From WHSW01 sp963846565 (GTDB lineage Bacteria > Actinomycetota > Thermoleophilia > Solirubrobacterales > 70-9), in assembly GCA_963846565.1 (NCBI GenBank), contig CAWJWL010000005.1, positions 124,001-188,000 on the forward strand: a stretch of DNA of 64,000 nucleotides, read 5' to 3'. Below, piece by piece: positions 17,081 to 25,579 of this stretch. Under the pieces are notes generated by a model, which did not search any database, had not been told where the DNA came from, and worked only from the letters and a program-made list of their open reading frames with translations. A program made the position numbers and the translations under genes. Numbering within the stretch: position 1 is the stretch's first letter; each line of letters starts with the position of its first letter.

Positions 17081-17877
17081 TAACGCTTCTCGGTCTGCCC
17101 CGAGGCAACCTCGTCGGCGACGCGGGTAGCGAGCCCGCCGGCGAGCTTGCCGGAGATCTCGGGAAAGTTTGCGGCGAAGCGCCCGAGCGCCTGCTGGCGA
17201 AGCGGAGCGACCGTGACCTCGCTGCGGTTGCGCTCGATCGCGCTGACCACCGCACTGCCGACCTGCTCGGGCTTGCCGGTGCCCATCAGGGGCGGCGCCG
17301 AGGCGCCGGAGTCCGCGAACATCCCGGCCGCCCGGATTGCACCAGGTGAGACCACCGAGACGCCAACACCGGACCCGCGCGTGTCCTCGCGCAGGCAGAA
17401 GGCGAACCCGCGCAGGCCGAACTTGGTCGCGGCATAGAGCGACGCGCGCGCCGTGGGAGCCTTGCCGGAGATCGACGAGATGTAGACGAAGTGGCCGGAG
17501 CCGCGCTCGGCGAACCGCGGCACCAGCTCGCGGGTCATCCGGATCGGCGCCTCGAGGTTCACCCGCAGCGCCCGGCCGAGCTGCTCCTGTGTGTAGCTGT
17601 CGAGCTTTCCCGACGCAGGCAGCGCAGCGTTGGCGACCAGGACGTCGAGCTCGCCGGCGGCCTCGAGCAGCTCGAGATCGGCGCCCTCTTCCGCGAGGTC
17701 GCTGACGATCGTCCGATGGCCGCTGCCGGGGAGGGCGATCGCGAGCGCGTCCAGCTCCTCCTGCTTTCGCGAGCTCAGGATCAGCGTCGCCCCACGCTCG
17801 GCGAGCGCCGCCGCGATTGCCTGGCCGAGACCACCGGTGGCGCCGGTGAGCAGGGCGTTCTTCCCCCGTAGTTCCAC
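17080..17877 (-). CDS. Short-chain dehydrogenase (first of a tandem pair)
   Basis: 265-residue classical SDR with 'TGATGGLGQAIA', the 'NAALP' loop, 'YISSISGKA' and catalytic 'YAATK'. The GTG at 17877 is chosen because the Rossmann strand begins eight residues later. Upstream codons in frame give only an Arg-rich extension overlapping the divergent gene's promoter. It is 32 bp from the divergent secreted-protein gene. Paralog of the next gene in the same operon. Confidence 0.82.
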   Translation of the reverse strand: MELRGKNALLTGATGGLGQAIAAALAERGATLILSSRKQEELDALAIALPGSGHRTIVSDLAEEGADLELLEAAGELDVLVANAALPASGKLDSYTQEQLGRALRVNLEAPIRMTRELVPRFAERGSGHFVYISSISGKAPTARASLYAATKFGLRGFAFCLREDTRGSGVGVSVVSPGAIRAAGMFADSGASAPPLMGTGKPEQVGSAVVSAIERNRSEVTVAPLRQQALGRFAANFPEISGKLAGGLATRVADEVASGQTEKR

Positions 17878-17909
17878 GGCGTGCAACGTAGCCCATAGAG
17901 TCCGCCGCC

Positions 17910-19571
17910 GTGTCCGCACGTGCCACTGGCGGAGTGAACCGAGGGGAGCGGGTACTCGCAGCCGCGCTCGTCGCCGCCGCGATTGGGCTCGGGCCGCTCG
18001 CCTCGCCGGCTCTCGGGACGCCGCCCTCCGATCCCGTGTGCGTTGTGTCTGGGATCGGAACAACCGGGTTGCTCCTCGTCGGTGGCGCGCTGCCCACTCC
18101 CGACGAGCTTGCCGGACAGGCGGGCGGCTTCGGTCCGCCGGCGCCGCCCGAGGTGGCAGCGAGCCTGCCCGAGCGCGTCGTCTTTCGCACCCGACGTGAG
18201 ACCTTCGGCGAGTTCCACGCCTTCGCGTTGCGCGATGGAAACATCTACGTGCGCAGAGCGGAGGAGGGAAGGAGCCCGGCGGGCACCGGATGGCATCAGC
18301 TCGAGTTGCCGGCGTGCCTTGCCGGCAAGGTGCGAGCGATCTCCGCGGACCACCACCTCCTGCTCGCGCTCGGCGACGAGGGGCAGATCTACTCGCATGA
18401 CATGCCGGACGGCGACATCTCGCCCGAGCGGTGGACATGGCGCTGGGGGCCGTACTTCTGGACTGGCAGTGGAATGCGAATGCCCGTCGACGTGCGCCAA
18501 TGGGCGACGTCGGAGTTCACCTCGGCGGAATCGTTCACGGACATGTCCGGCCGCAGCCAGCATCCGATCGGCGTCGCCACCGTCTACCTCCTGCGCGGCA
18601 ACGGGCGGATCACCTACATCGATCCGTGGCTTCCGAACGACGAGAGCCGCGCGGTCTGCACCCCGCGGCGCAACACGACACCTCTCGCGGGGCTCTCGGG
18701 CAGCGGCTCAACCGTGTTCGCGGTGAGCAGGCGGGGCGAGCTCTTCACCCGTCTCTACGACTTCGACTCGAGCGGCGCCAACACGTTCCTCGGCACGTAC
18801 TCCTGGGAACAGGGCCGCCCGCCCGACGATCGGCGCTGGCAGCTTCCCGCGCCGGGCTGGATCCGCCACCGCCGCCCGCCCGGGCTGGTCACGGACCGCG
18901 TCTCGATCTCGAAGTCGGGGCCGGATGCTTCGGATCGCGTGCTGCGGATCGCCGGGCGCAAGCGCGCGGGCGGACGTAGCGGCTACTGGGAGAAGTCGAT
19001 CGGCGCGCGGGGACGGCAAGCGTGGCGGTTCGTCTCGATCGGCGGGCCGCTCGCGGGCAAGCGCCTCCATTCCCGCGCGTTCCGGCCCGTCACCGAGCCC
19101 GACGACCGCCGCTACTCGGGCAGCGTCGCCGAGGCGCCGGCGGTGGTGCCCGACTTCAACCCGGAGTGCTCCCCGGCGAGACTCCGCGTCCACGTCGCCC
19201 CGGGGCGGCGGCTCGATCTCATCCTGCATTCGAGCGATGCCCTGCGCCAGGAGCCGCGCGGGCCCGGCCTCGACGACAGCCCGCGCGAGTACAACGGGGC
19301 GATCGAGATCCCGCTGCGGACCTTCCGCCGCCTCGACGAGGCCGATCCACGAGTGCGCGCGTGGGTCGAAGAGCACCTCGACGGGCGGTTTACGACGGCG
19401 CCGCTCGCGGTCACGGAGACCCGGATGCGCTTCCTCGCACAGTGCTGGGAGCTGACCCTGAACGGCGCTCCCGCGCGGCCGGACAAGGCCGTCATCCCGC
19501 CCGACATCGCCGCGGTCTTCCTCCGCTTCACCGAGAGCCTCGAGGACGAGCACGACCAGCTCCCTTGCTGA
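17910..19571 (+). CDS. Secreted protein of unknown function, possibly beta-propeller
   Basis: 553 residues with a signal peptide (Ala/Leu-rich, ending near 'SPALG'). Short segments such as 'FHAFALRDGNIYVRR', 'HHLLLALGDEGQIYSHD', 'VATVYLLRGNGRITYID' and 'STVFAVSRRGELFTRLYDF' recur about every 50-60 residues, each a strand pair with a Gly-rich turn. That suggests a beta-propeller-like N-terminal domain. The C-terminal 180 residues contain several Cys and no recognised motif. The family is not recognised. GTG start. Confidence 0.6.
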   Translation: MSARATGGVNRGERVLAAALVAAAIGLGPLASPALGTPPSDPVCVVSGIGTTGLLLVGGALPTPDELAGQAGGFGPPAPPEVAASLPERVVFRTRRETFGEFHAFALRDGNIYVRRAEEGRSPAGTGWHQLELPACLAGKVRAISADHHLLLALGDEGQIYSHDMPDGDISPERWTWRWGPYFWTGSGMRMPVDVRQWATSEFTSAESFTDMSGRSQHPIGVATVYLLRGNGRITYIDPWLPNDESRAVCTPRRNTTPLAGLSGSGSTVFAVSRRGELFTRLYDFDSSGANTFLGTYSWEQGRPPDDRRWQLPAPGWIRHRRPPGLVTDRVSISKSGPDASDRVLRIAGRKRAGGRSGYWEKSIGARGRQAWRFVSIGGPLAGKRLHSRAFRPVTEPDDRRYSGSVAEAPAVVPDFNPECSPARLRVHVAPGRRLDLILHSSDALRQEPRGPGLDDSPREYNGAIEIPLRTFRRLDEADPRVRAWVEEHLDGRFTTAPLAVTETRMRFLAQCWELTLNGAPARPDKAVIPPDIAAVFLRFTESLEDEHDQLPC

Positions 19572-19650
19572 GCGGCGCCGGCGAAGCGCCACGGAGAGCT
19601 CGGAGGCTGTATCGGCGTGCGATTACGGCGCTGGAACTACGCTGCCGGGC

Positions 19651-22026
19651 GTGATCCGCCGCCTCCTCGTCTTGGTGCCGCTCGCCCTGGCCGCAATGCA
19701 AGCCTCCGCCGGTGCGACCGTGCTCGAGGCGCAGGACGTCCTCCCGCCCGGCCAGAGTGGCTACGTCTCGATCGGCGGGGTCCTCAGCGGCACCGGGTCA
19801 CCGCACCTGACCGACCAGATCCCGCTCTTCAACAGCTTCGGCTACAAGGACCACACCTACGACCAGCCCGGTGAGACGACGACCCCGCGACCCGGCGTCC
19901 AGATCACCCGTGACTCCTACGGCGTCCCCGCGATCACCGGGCAAAGCGACTACAACGCGTGGTGGGGCGTCGGATACGCGGTCGCGGAGGACCGCCTCTT
20001 CGAGCTCGAGCTCTTCCGCCGCGCGACCTCGGGGCGGCTCGCCGACATCCTCGGCTCCGGCTACCTCGACGACGACCTGATCGCGCGCCGCGACTACTAC
20101 ACCGATCCCGAGATCGACGCGATGCTGGCGCAGGTGCCGGCGAGCCTGATCAGCCGCGCCGAGGCATACCGTGACGGCGTCAACGCCTACATCGACCTCG
20201 TCACCGGCGCGGGCGCGGGCGCGGGCGAGCTACCCGGCGAGTTCGTCGCGCTCGGCGCACTTCCGATCGACGACTGGACGCTGCGCGACACGGCGCGCGT
20301 CGGCGTCTTCCTCGCCCGCACCGTTCCCTCCGGGGACGGCAACGAGCTCGCGAACGCGCTCGCCCTCGCTGACATCGGAGCGAAGGGATTCGATCGCCTG
20401 CACCCGATCCGCACCGCGGGACGGCGGACGACGGTGCCACCGTCGGAGGGCAGGTTCCCCGCGCAGCCGGGACGCACACGGCGCGACGAGCGGATCGGGC
20501 TGACGAAATCACAGGCCTACCTGGACAAGCTCGATCTCGCCGGCCTCACCGACACCGCCACCCAGGTGCCGGCGAGCGCCGGACGCCCCGGCGCGGACCT
20601 GGCGCGCCTGCTTCCCACCGGCGGATCCTTCATGTGGGCAATCCGCGACAAGAAGACCGGGCGCTCCTACCTCTACAACGGCCCTCAGCTCGGCTTCCAG
20701 ATTCCCGAGCTCTTCGTGGAGTTCGAGCTCCACTCGCCGACGCAGCCGAACCTCCGTGGCGTGAGCGCACCGGGCATCCCGCTCGTCGGGATCGGCCACA
20801 ACGGCGACATGGCCTGGGGGTTCACCTCTGGCCTCTCCGACGAGGACGACCTCTACGTCGAGAAGCTCACCGGCCCAGAGACCTACGAGTTCAGGGGAGA
20901 GCAGCGCCGGATGGAGTGCCGCGACGAGACCTTCACGTGGAACACGCCCGTAACCGACCTCCCCGACCTGATCCAGAACCCGGGCGCGCCGTCGGGGCAG
21001 GCGACGGAGCGCATCTGCCGCACCGTTCACGGGCCGGTCCAGTACACCGGCGACGGCATCGCGCTCGCGCGCCGCTACGCGATCTGGAAGCGCGAACTCG
21101 AGAGCATCGTCGGCATCGGCCTGCTCAACGATGCGGACACCGTCCACGAAGTCGACAAGGCGCTCCTCGAGGTGACCTGGAACGAGAACGTGATCGCCGC
21201 CGACTCGAACGGCGGCATCGGCTACTGGCACCCCGGCCTTCACCCGCTGCGCCCCCTCAAGTGGGACGATCGGCTGCCCTACCCGGGCGACGGCCGGGCG
21301 GAATGGCGCGGCCTCCTTCCCCGCCGCAAGACTCCGCACGTGATCAACCCGAAGCAGGGCTGGCTGACGAACTGGAACAACCCTCCGTCGATCGGGTGGA
21401 CGAACGGCGACGGAGTCGCACGCGAGCGGCTCACCGGGTCCTTCCACCGGGTCCGGCTGCTGCAGAAGCTGGTCGCCAAGGTTGCCCGCAACCCGAGCTA
21501 CGAGGCCTCGACCGCGATCGTTCGCACGTCGGGGACTACCGCGCAGCAGTTCCCGTTCGCGAGACGCCGGCTGCGTGAGGCCGCGAAGGGGGCGAAGGGC
21601 GCGGCGGCACAGACGCTCGCCGCGCTGCTGGCGTGGAACGGCAACTACGCGGAGGCCGACGCGGCCGGGACCGTCGATCCCGGCGTCGCGATCTGGGAGG
21701 AGCTGAAGGAGCGCCTCGAGGGAATCGCGCTAAGGCCCTACGGCGAGGCCGGGGAGGTGCTCGCGGGATCGACGGGGTCCTCACACGAGTTCGACATCAC
21801 CAACGGCGAGGCCCTCGCGCTCCGCACGCTCGGCGCCGGCGCGATCCGGCGCGCCGCCGCCGGCACTGCGGGCGCGCTCGCCGGCCGCTTCGGCTCGCCC
21901 GACCCGGCGACCTGGCGCGAGCCGCGGCGCATGTACGAGGTCACGGCGCAGGGCGCCGGCTCCTCACCCGACCTCCCGTTCATGGACCGCGGGACTTGGG
22001 AGCAGTCGGTCGCGCTCGGCAAGTAG
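19651..22026 (+). CDS. Penicillin acylase-family Ntn hydrolase
   Basis: 791 residues with a signal peptide (VIRRLLVLVPLALAAMQASA), an alpha-chain region ('DSYGVPAITGQSDYNAWWGVGYAVAEDRLFELELFRR', shown here as the family's hallmark segment in pieces) and a beta chain beginning at the nucleophile Ser in 'GGSFMWAI'. 'YNGPQLGF', 'GHNGDMAWGFTSG' and 'RTVHGPV' are conserved. Family members are secreted precursors that self-cleave before that Ser and hydrolyse amides of hydrophobic acids (penicillins, acyl-homoserine lactones, N-acyl amino acids); the substrate here is unknown. A second paralog lies at 45.4 kb. GTG start. Confidence 0.85.
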   Translation: MIRRLLVLVPLALAAMQASAGATVLEAQDVLPPGQSGYVSIGGVLSGTGSPHLTDQIPLFNSFGYKDHTYDQPGETTTPRPGVQITRDSYGVPAITGQSDYNAWWGVGYAVAEDRLFELELFRRATSGRLADILGSGYLDDDLIARRDYYTDPEIDAMLAQVPASLISRAEAYRDGVNAYIDLVTGAGAGAGELPGEFVALGALPIDDWTLRDTARVGVFLARTVPSGDGNELANALALADIGAKGFDRLHPIRTAGRRTTVPPSEGRFPAQPGRTRRDERIGLTKSQAYLDKLDLAGLTDTATQVPASAGRPGADLARLLPTGGSFMWAIRDKKTGRSYLYNGPQLGFQIPELFVEFELHSPTQPNLRGVSAPGIPLVGIGHNGDMAWGFTSGLSDEDDLYVEKLTGPETYEFRGEQRRMECRDETFTWNTPVTDLPDLIQNPGAPSGQATERICRTVHGPVQYTGDGIALARRYAIWKRELESIVGIGLLNDADTVHEVDKALLEVTWNENVIAADSNGGIGYWHPGLHPLRPLKWDDRLPYPGDGRAEWRGLLPRRKTPHVINPKQGWLTNWNNPPSIGWTNGDGVARERLTGSFHRVRLLQKLVAKVARNPSYEASTAIVRTSGTTAQQFPFARRRLREAAKGAKGAAAQTLAALLAWNGNYAEADAAGTVDPGVAIWEELKERLEGIALRPYGEAGEVLAGSTGSSHEFDITNGEALALRTLGAGAIRRAAAGTAGALAGRFGSPDPATWREPRRMYEVTAQGAGSSPDLPFMDRGTWEQSVALGK

Positions 22027-22065
22027 CCCCTTCGGCCAGGCGGACCTCGGCTAGGCTCCACCGCG

Positions 22066-22365
22066 ATGAAGCTCTATATCTGCTGGGGCACCTTCCAGAC
22101 GCCGCGGCCCGGAGGGCATCCCTGCGCGAACGCCTACAACGCCCTGCGCGAGGCCGGCCACGATCCGGAGGTCGTCAAGGTCCACGGACTCGGAGTCGGC
22201 CCGAAGATGCTCAACGTGATGACCGACGGCCGCCGCGAGGTCGAGGAGCTGACGGGCCAGCGGACGGTCCCCGTCCTGACCACCGACGACGGCGAGACGA
22301 TCACCGACTCGAAGAAGATCATCGAGTGGGCTGAGAAGAACCCTGCAATCGCCCTGAACACATAA
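22066..22365 (+). CDS. Thioredoxin-fold (GST N-terminal/glutaredoxin-like) protein
   Basis: A 99-residue single-domain protein: 'MKLYICWGTF' first strand, helix 'CANAYNALREAGH', 'VVKVHG' second strand, then the cis-Pro segment 'TVPVLTTDDGETITDSKKIIEWAE', which matches the GST N-terminal fold. There is no CxxC redox pair; the lone Cys in 'HPCANAY' sits at the helix start. It could be a glutathione/mycothiol-linked or purely structural protein. Its TAA stop overlaps the first bases of repeat copy D. Confidence 0.65.
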   Translation: MKLYICWGTFQTPRPGGHPCANAYNALREAGHDPEVVKVHGLGVGPKMLNVMTDGRREVEELTGQRTVPVLTTDDGETITDSKKIIEWAEKNPAIALNT

Positions 22366-22411
22366 CGTCCCGCCCGCCTCCACGGCTTCGCTCCGGGGGC
22401 GGCCGGGTCAG
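22364..22411 (+). repeat. Dispersed repeat, copy D (after a stop codon)
   Basis: Begins AACGTCCCGCCCGCC and ends GGCCGGGTCAG. Its first two bases are the last two of the upstream TAA stop, so this copy forms the gene's 3' flank. Confidence 0.75.
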
Positions 22412-22471
22412 CCGGCGGGACGACCTTCTACGCCTAGCTTGTGCTTATCGATACGTATTTGTGAGCAGGTG

Positions 22472-22501
22472 TTGTCGATATGCGGTCGAGTTGTGTAAGG
22501 T
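22472..22501 (+). promoter_or_regulatory. Putative promoter of the riboswitch transcript
   Basis: TTGTCG (22472-22477), an 18-bp spacer, then TAAGGT (22496-22501), located just before the aptamer. AT content is locally higher than in the surrounding DNA. Confidence 0.3.
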
Positions 22502-22514
22502 GCCGCAATTCGAT

Positions 22515-22666
22515 AACCGGTAAAGCCGAGTCCCACGCCTCCCTCAAGTCATAGAGGGAGAGTGCGGGAACGGGGGAACCATCTGTTTGGGGCGAATCCC
22601 ACCACCCGGTGGGGGCGCAGGCTTCTTCAGCGCCAGCCCGTCAGCTAACCCCGTAGGCCGACGAAG
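22515..22666 (+). ncRNA. Cyclic di-AMP riboswitch (ydaO-yuaA class)
   Basis: The leader holds the conserved blocks of this class in order: GCCGAGTCCCACGCC (22524 on), a hairpin of CTCC/GGAG type, GCGGGAACGGGGGAACC, TTTGGGGCGAATCC, a variable stem, and CAGCTAACCCCGTAGGC close to the Shine-Dalgarno. In Actinobacteria this RNA usually controls cell-wall hydrolases, and the gene that follows fits. In known members, c-di-AMP binding turns expression off. The mechanism here is not resolved, but the 3' block lies within 20 bases of the start, so control of translation or a nearby terminator is possible. Confidence 0.9.
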
Positions 22667-22678
22667 GAGACCGTTCCG

Positions 22679-23221
22679 TTGCCCTACAAGACCCTACGCA
22701 CCACCTGTCTGGCGCTGACCATCGCTGCCGCGCTGGCTCTGCTCCCTGCCCAGGCGACGGCCGGCAACGGTGGCATCGACACCACCGGGTCCGACGCGCC
22801 CACGGGCCCGAGCGCGAAGCTCGTCGACGGGAAGGCCATTGCGCCGGTGGGCGCACCGCAGAAGGTCGTGCGCGCGATCAACGCCGCGAACCGCATCGTC
22901 CTCGACCGCCCCTACTGCCTCGGCGGCGGGCACGCCGCCTGGCAATCGCGCTGCTACGACTGCTCGGGGACGGTCAGCTACGCGCTCGGCAAGCCGGGCG
23001 CCCGCCTCGTCGCCGCCCCGATGCCCTCGGGCGGGTACATGAAGTGGGGCGAGCCGGGTCGGGGCGAGTGGATCACCGTCTACGCCAACGGCGGCCACGT
23101 CTACACCGTGATCGCCGGCCTCCGCCTCGACACGTCGATGACCGACGGCGACGGCCCGGGCTGGAGCGAGTTGCCGCGGGCCTCCAAGGGCTTCAGCATC
23201 CGCCACCCCGTCGGCCTCTGA
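22679..23221 (+). CDS. Secreted NlpC/P60-like peptidoglycan hydrolase
   Basis: 180 residues: a signal peptide (first 28 residues, ending 'AQATA') and one compact domain with the nucleophile Cys in 'RCYDCSGTVSYAL' and the His in 'GGHVYTVIAGLRLD', the Cys-His arrangement of NlpC/P60 cysteine peptidases that cut peptidoglycan stem peptides. It starts with TTG at 22679; GAAGGAGA (22663-22670) is the ribosome-binding site. It is directly controlled by the c-di-AMP riboswitch, which links wall remodelling to turgor/c-di-AMP signalling in other bacteria. Confidence 0.8.
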   Translation: MPYKTLRTTCLALTIAAALALLPAQATAGNGGIDTTGSDAPTGPSAKLVDGKAIAPVGAPQKVVRAINAANRIVLDRPYCLGGGHAAWQSRCYDCSGTVSYALGKPGARLVAAPMPSGGYMKWGEPGRGEWITVYANGGHVYTVIAGLRLDTSMTDGDGPGWSELPRASKGFSIRHPVGL

Positions 23222-23226
23222 CGGCG

Positions 23227-23245
23227 CGCGGGGGCCGACCCCGCG
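23227..23245 (+). terminator. Terminator-like hairpin after the NlpC/P60 gene
   Basis: CGCGGGG-GCCGA-CCCCGCG begins 5 bp after the stop codon. A perfect 7-bp GC stem without a clear T-tract. Confidence 0.5.
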
Positions 23246-23305
23246 AGACAAGGGCGATCGCGATCTCTACTAGCGGCTTGAGCTGATCGAATAGGGGCAA
23301 CGCCC

Positions 23306-24061
23306 ATGGCCCGCCACAATTGGCGGGTCGTGACGGTTGAGGAGCGGGACTCACCCGCACAGGAGCGGGTCGAGCCCGCGCACGAGGACGCGGCGGCCTC
23401 TCGGCGCGAGAACTACCGGGCGGGCCTGAAGCTGGGAATCCCCTACGCGGCCGCCGGACTCCTGCTCGCGATCTCGTTCGGCGTCGTCGCCGAGCCCCTG
23501 ATGGGCAAGGTCGCGCCGATCGTCATGTCGGCACTCGTCTTCGCCGGCTCGGCACAGTTCGCCGCTGCGGCCGTATTGACCGCGGGAGGCAGCGCGGTGG
23601 CAGCGATCGCCGCCGGGATCCTCCTCAACCTCCGCTACGTGCCCATGGGCATCGCCCTCGCCCCCGCGCTGCGTGGCGGGCCGCTGAGGCGGGCGGCGGT
23701 CGGGCAGGCGATGATCGACTTCTCATGGGCGGCCTCGAACCGCGGCGGGGGGCACTTCGATCCCGACTACATGCTCGGGGCCACCACGCCGTCCTATCCC
23801 TGCTGGGTCGCCGGCACTGCGATCGGGGTCTTCGCCGGCGATGCGATCGGCGATCCCGGCGCCTACGGACTCGACGTGATCTTCCCGGCCTTCTTCCTCT
23901 GCCTCCTCTATGAGGGCGAGCTCGGCCCGGGCATGCCACGGCTCGTGGCCACGCTCGGCGCGCTCATCGCCCTCGTGCTGATCCCGTTCACGCCTGCGGG
24001 TGTGCCCGTGATCGCCGCTTCGGCGACCGCGCTTCTCGGGCTGCAGGGGGCAAAGCGATGA
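23306..24061 (+). CDS. azlC: AzlC-family branched-chain amino acid exporter, large subunit
   Basis: 251 residues. After a charged 40-residue N-terminus comes an AzlC domain with about seven helices: 'GIPYAAAGLLLAISFGVVAEPLMG', 'MSALVFAGSAQFAAAAVLTAGGSAVAAIAAGILLNLRYVPMGIALAP' (family hallmark, here quoted in parts), 'AFFLCLLYEGEL'. With AzlD it exports branched-chain amino acids or their analogues. The ATG at 23306 is followed by a CCCGCCA/TGGCGGG hairpin within the first codons, and a GTG at 23330 is an alternative start. Overlaps azlD by four bases. Confidence 0.85.
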   Translation: MARHNWRVVTVEERDSPAQERVEPAHEDAAASRRENYRAGLKLGIPYAAAGLLLAISFGVVAEPLMGKVAPIVMSALVFAGSAQFAAAAVLTAGGSAVAAIAAGILLNLRYVPMGIALAPALRGGPLRRAAVGQAMIDFSWAASNRGGGHFDPDYMLGATTPSYPCWVAGTAIGVFAGDAIGDPGAYGLDVIFPAFFLCLLYEGELGPGMPRLVATLGALIALVLIPFTPAGVPVIAASATALLGLQGAKR

Positions 24062-24372
24062 CCGAGGTCTGGATCACGATTGCCGTGCTGACCGTGACCA
24101 CGGCGTTGATCCGTGCGAGTGGGCCCGTGCTGCTGGGCGGCCGCGACCTCCCTCCCCGCTTCCAGGGGGTGATCGCGCTGCTGGCCCCGGCACTGCTGGC
24201 CGCGCTCGTCGCGGTGGAGACGTTCGGGGCGCCGGCCGGTGGGGAGTACGAGCTCGACGCCGGCGTGTTCGGCATCGGGGCAGCCGCCCTCGCTCTCCTC
24301 GCCGGGGCGAAGATGCTCTCCGTGGTCGCAATCGCCGCGATCGTGACGGCCCTGATTCGCCTCGTCGGATAG
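24058..24372 (+). CDS. azlD: AzlD-family small exporter subunit
   Basis: A 104-residue, four-helix membrane protein ('WITIAVLTVTTALIRASGPVLLG', 'VIALLAPALLAALVAVETF', 'VFGIGAAALALLAGAKMLSVVAIAAIVTALIRL'), the partner of AzlC. ATG start inside the ATGA overlap with azlC, so the two are translationally coupled and should form one exporter. Confidence 0.85.
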   Translation: MTEVWITIAVLTVTTALIRASGPVLLGGRDLPPRFQGVIALLAPALLAALVAVETFGAPAGGEYELDAGVFGIGAAALALLAGAKMLSVVAIAAIVTALIRLVG

Positions 24373-24377
24373 AACGC

Positions 24378-24394
24378 TGCGCCGGTCCGGCGCA
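24378..24394 (+). terminator. Short GC hairpin after azlD
   Basis: TGCGCCG-GTC-CGGCGCA starts 5 bp after the azlD stop, a perfect 7-bp stem with no T-run. It may separate azlCD from the transport operon. Confidence 0.4.
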
Positions 24395-24502
24395 TCCTGG
24401 AGGCGATCTTTGTCCAGGGGCGGGCTTCCGCGTCCTGGACGGTTCGCATAAGGTCAAAGTACGTGGTACATCCGTCCTTCTTGTACGCAGTGGAGTAGCG
24501 AG

Positions 24503-25579
24503 GTGGCCCCGCTGGCCGAGACGACCGAAGCGGGCCCTGGCGGCTCGGCGCCCGGCACGCCCGACATCAGGCTCACCGGCGTCCGCAAGGTCTACGGGGA
24601 CGTCATCGCCGTCGCGGGGGTCGACCTCGAGGTCGCTGCGGGCGAGTTCTTCACCATGCTCGGCCCGTCGGGGTCGGGGAAGACGACGACGCTGCGGATG
24701 ATCGCCGGGTTCGAGCTCCCCGATGCGGGCACGATCGAGCTCGCGGGCGTCGACGTCGGCAAGCTGCCCGCCTACGACCGCGAGGTCAACACGGTCTTTC
24801 AGGACTACGCGCTCTTCCCGCACATGACGGTGGCCGAGAACGTCGAGTACGGGATGCGCGTTCGCCGGGTCGACAAGGGCGAGCGGGCGCGCCGTCGCGA
24901 CGAGGCGCTCGAGATGGTGCGGCTGAGCGGTTACGGCCAGCGCAGGCCCGCCGAGCTCTCGGGCGGCCAGCGACAGCGGGTCGCCCTGGCGCGCTCCATC
25001 GTCAACCGCCCCCGCGTCCTGCTCCTCGACGAGCCGCTCGGCGCCCTCGACCTGAAGCTTCGCGAGCAGATGCAGATCGAGCTCAAGCAGATCCAGGGCG
25101 AGGTCGGGATCACGTTCGTGTACGTCACCCACGACCAGGACGAGGCGCTGACGATGTCGGATCGGATCGCCGTCTTCAACGACGGTGGGATCGAGCAGGT
25201 CGGGCCGCCGGCGGAGGTCTACGAGAAGCCCGCCAACGACTTCGTCGCCTCGTTCGTCGGGGTGTCGAACCTGCTCGAGCGCGACGGCAAGCGGTACACG
25301 ATCAGGCCGGAGAAGATCCGGCTCGTAGAGCCGGGCGAGGACGCCGCCGGCATGCACACGGAGAAGGGGCGAATCAAGAACGTCGCCTATGCGGGAATGA
25401 TCACCCGCTACCTGGTCGCGCTCGACGCGGGTGGAGAGATTCAAGTCGTCCGTCAGAACCTCGAGACGTCGTCTGCGGACGCGCTCGACAAAGTCGGATT
25501 GGAACTGGTCGTCGCATGGCGGTCAGAACACACCGTCGCGGTCTCGTCCGCGATCGAGAGAGGGGAAATCGATGCGTAG
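24503..25579 (+). CDS. potA: Polyamine-type ABC transporter ATP-binding protein (set 1)
   Basis: 358 residues. Walker A 'GPSGSGKTTT', Q-loop 'VFQDYALFPHMT', signature 'LSGGQRQRVALARS', Walker B 'VLLLDEPLGALD', H-loop 'THDQDEALTMSDR', then a TOBE domain after residue 240 ('YTIRPEKIRLVEPGED'). This is the PotA pattern of spermidine/putrescine importers; the exact substrate is not fixed by the ATPase. GTG start. First gene of potADBC; its stop overlaps the binding-protein start by eight bases. Confidence 0.88.
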   Translation: MAPLAETTEAGPGGSAPGTPDIRLTGVRKVYGDVIAVAGVDLEVAAGEFFTMLGPSGSGKTTTLRMIAGFELPDAGTIELAGVDVGKLPAYDREVNTVFQDYALFPHMTVAENVEYGMRVRRVDKGERARRRDEALEMVRLSGYGQRRPAELSGGQRQRVALARSIVNRPRVLLLDEPLGALDLKLREQMQIELKQIQGEVGITFVYVTHDQDEALTMSDRIAVFNDGGIEQVGPPAEVYEKPANDFVASFVGVSNLLERDGKRYTIRPEKIRLVEPGEDAAGMHTEKGRIKNVAYAGMITRYLVALDAGGEIQVVRQNLETSSADALDKVGLELVVAWRSEHTVAVSSAIERGEIDA

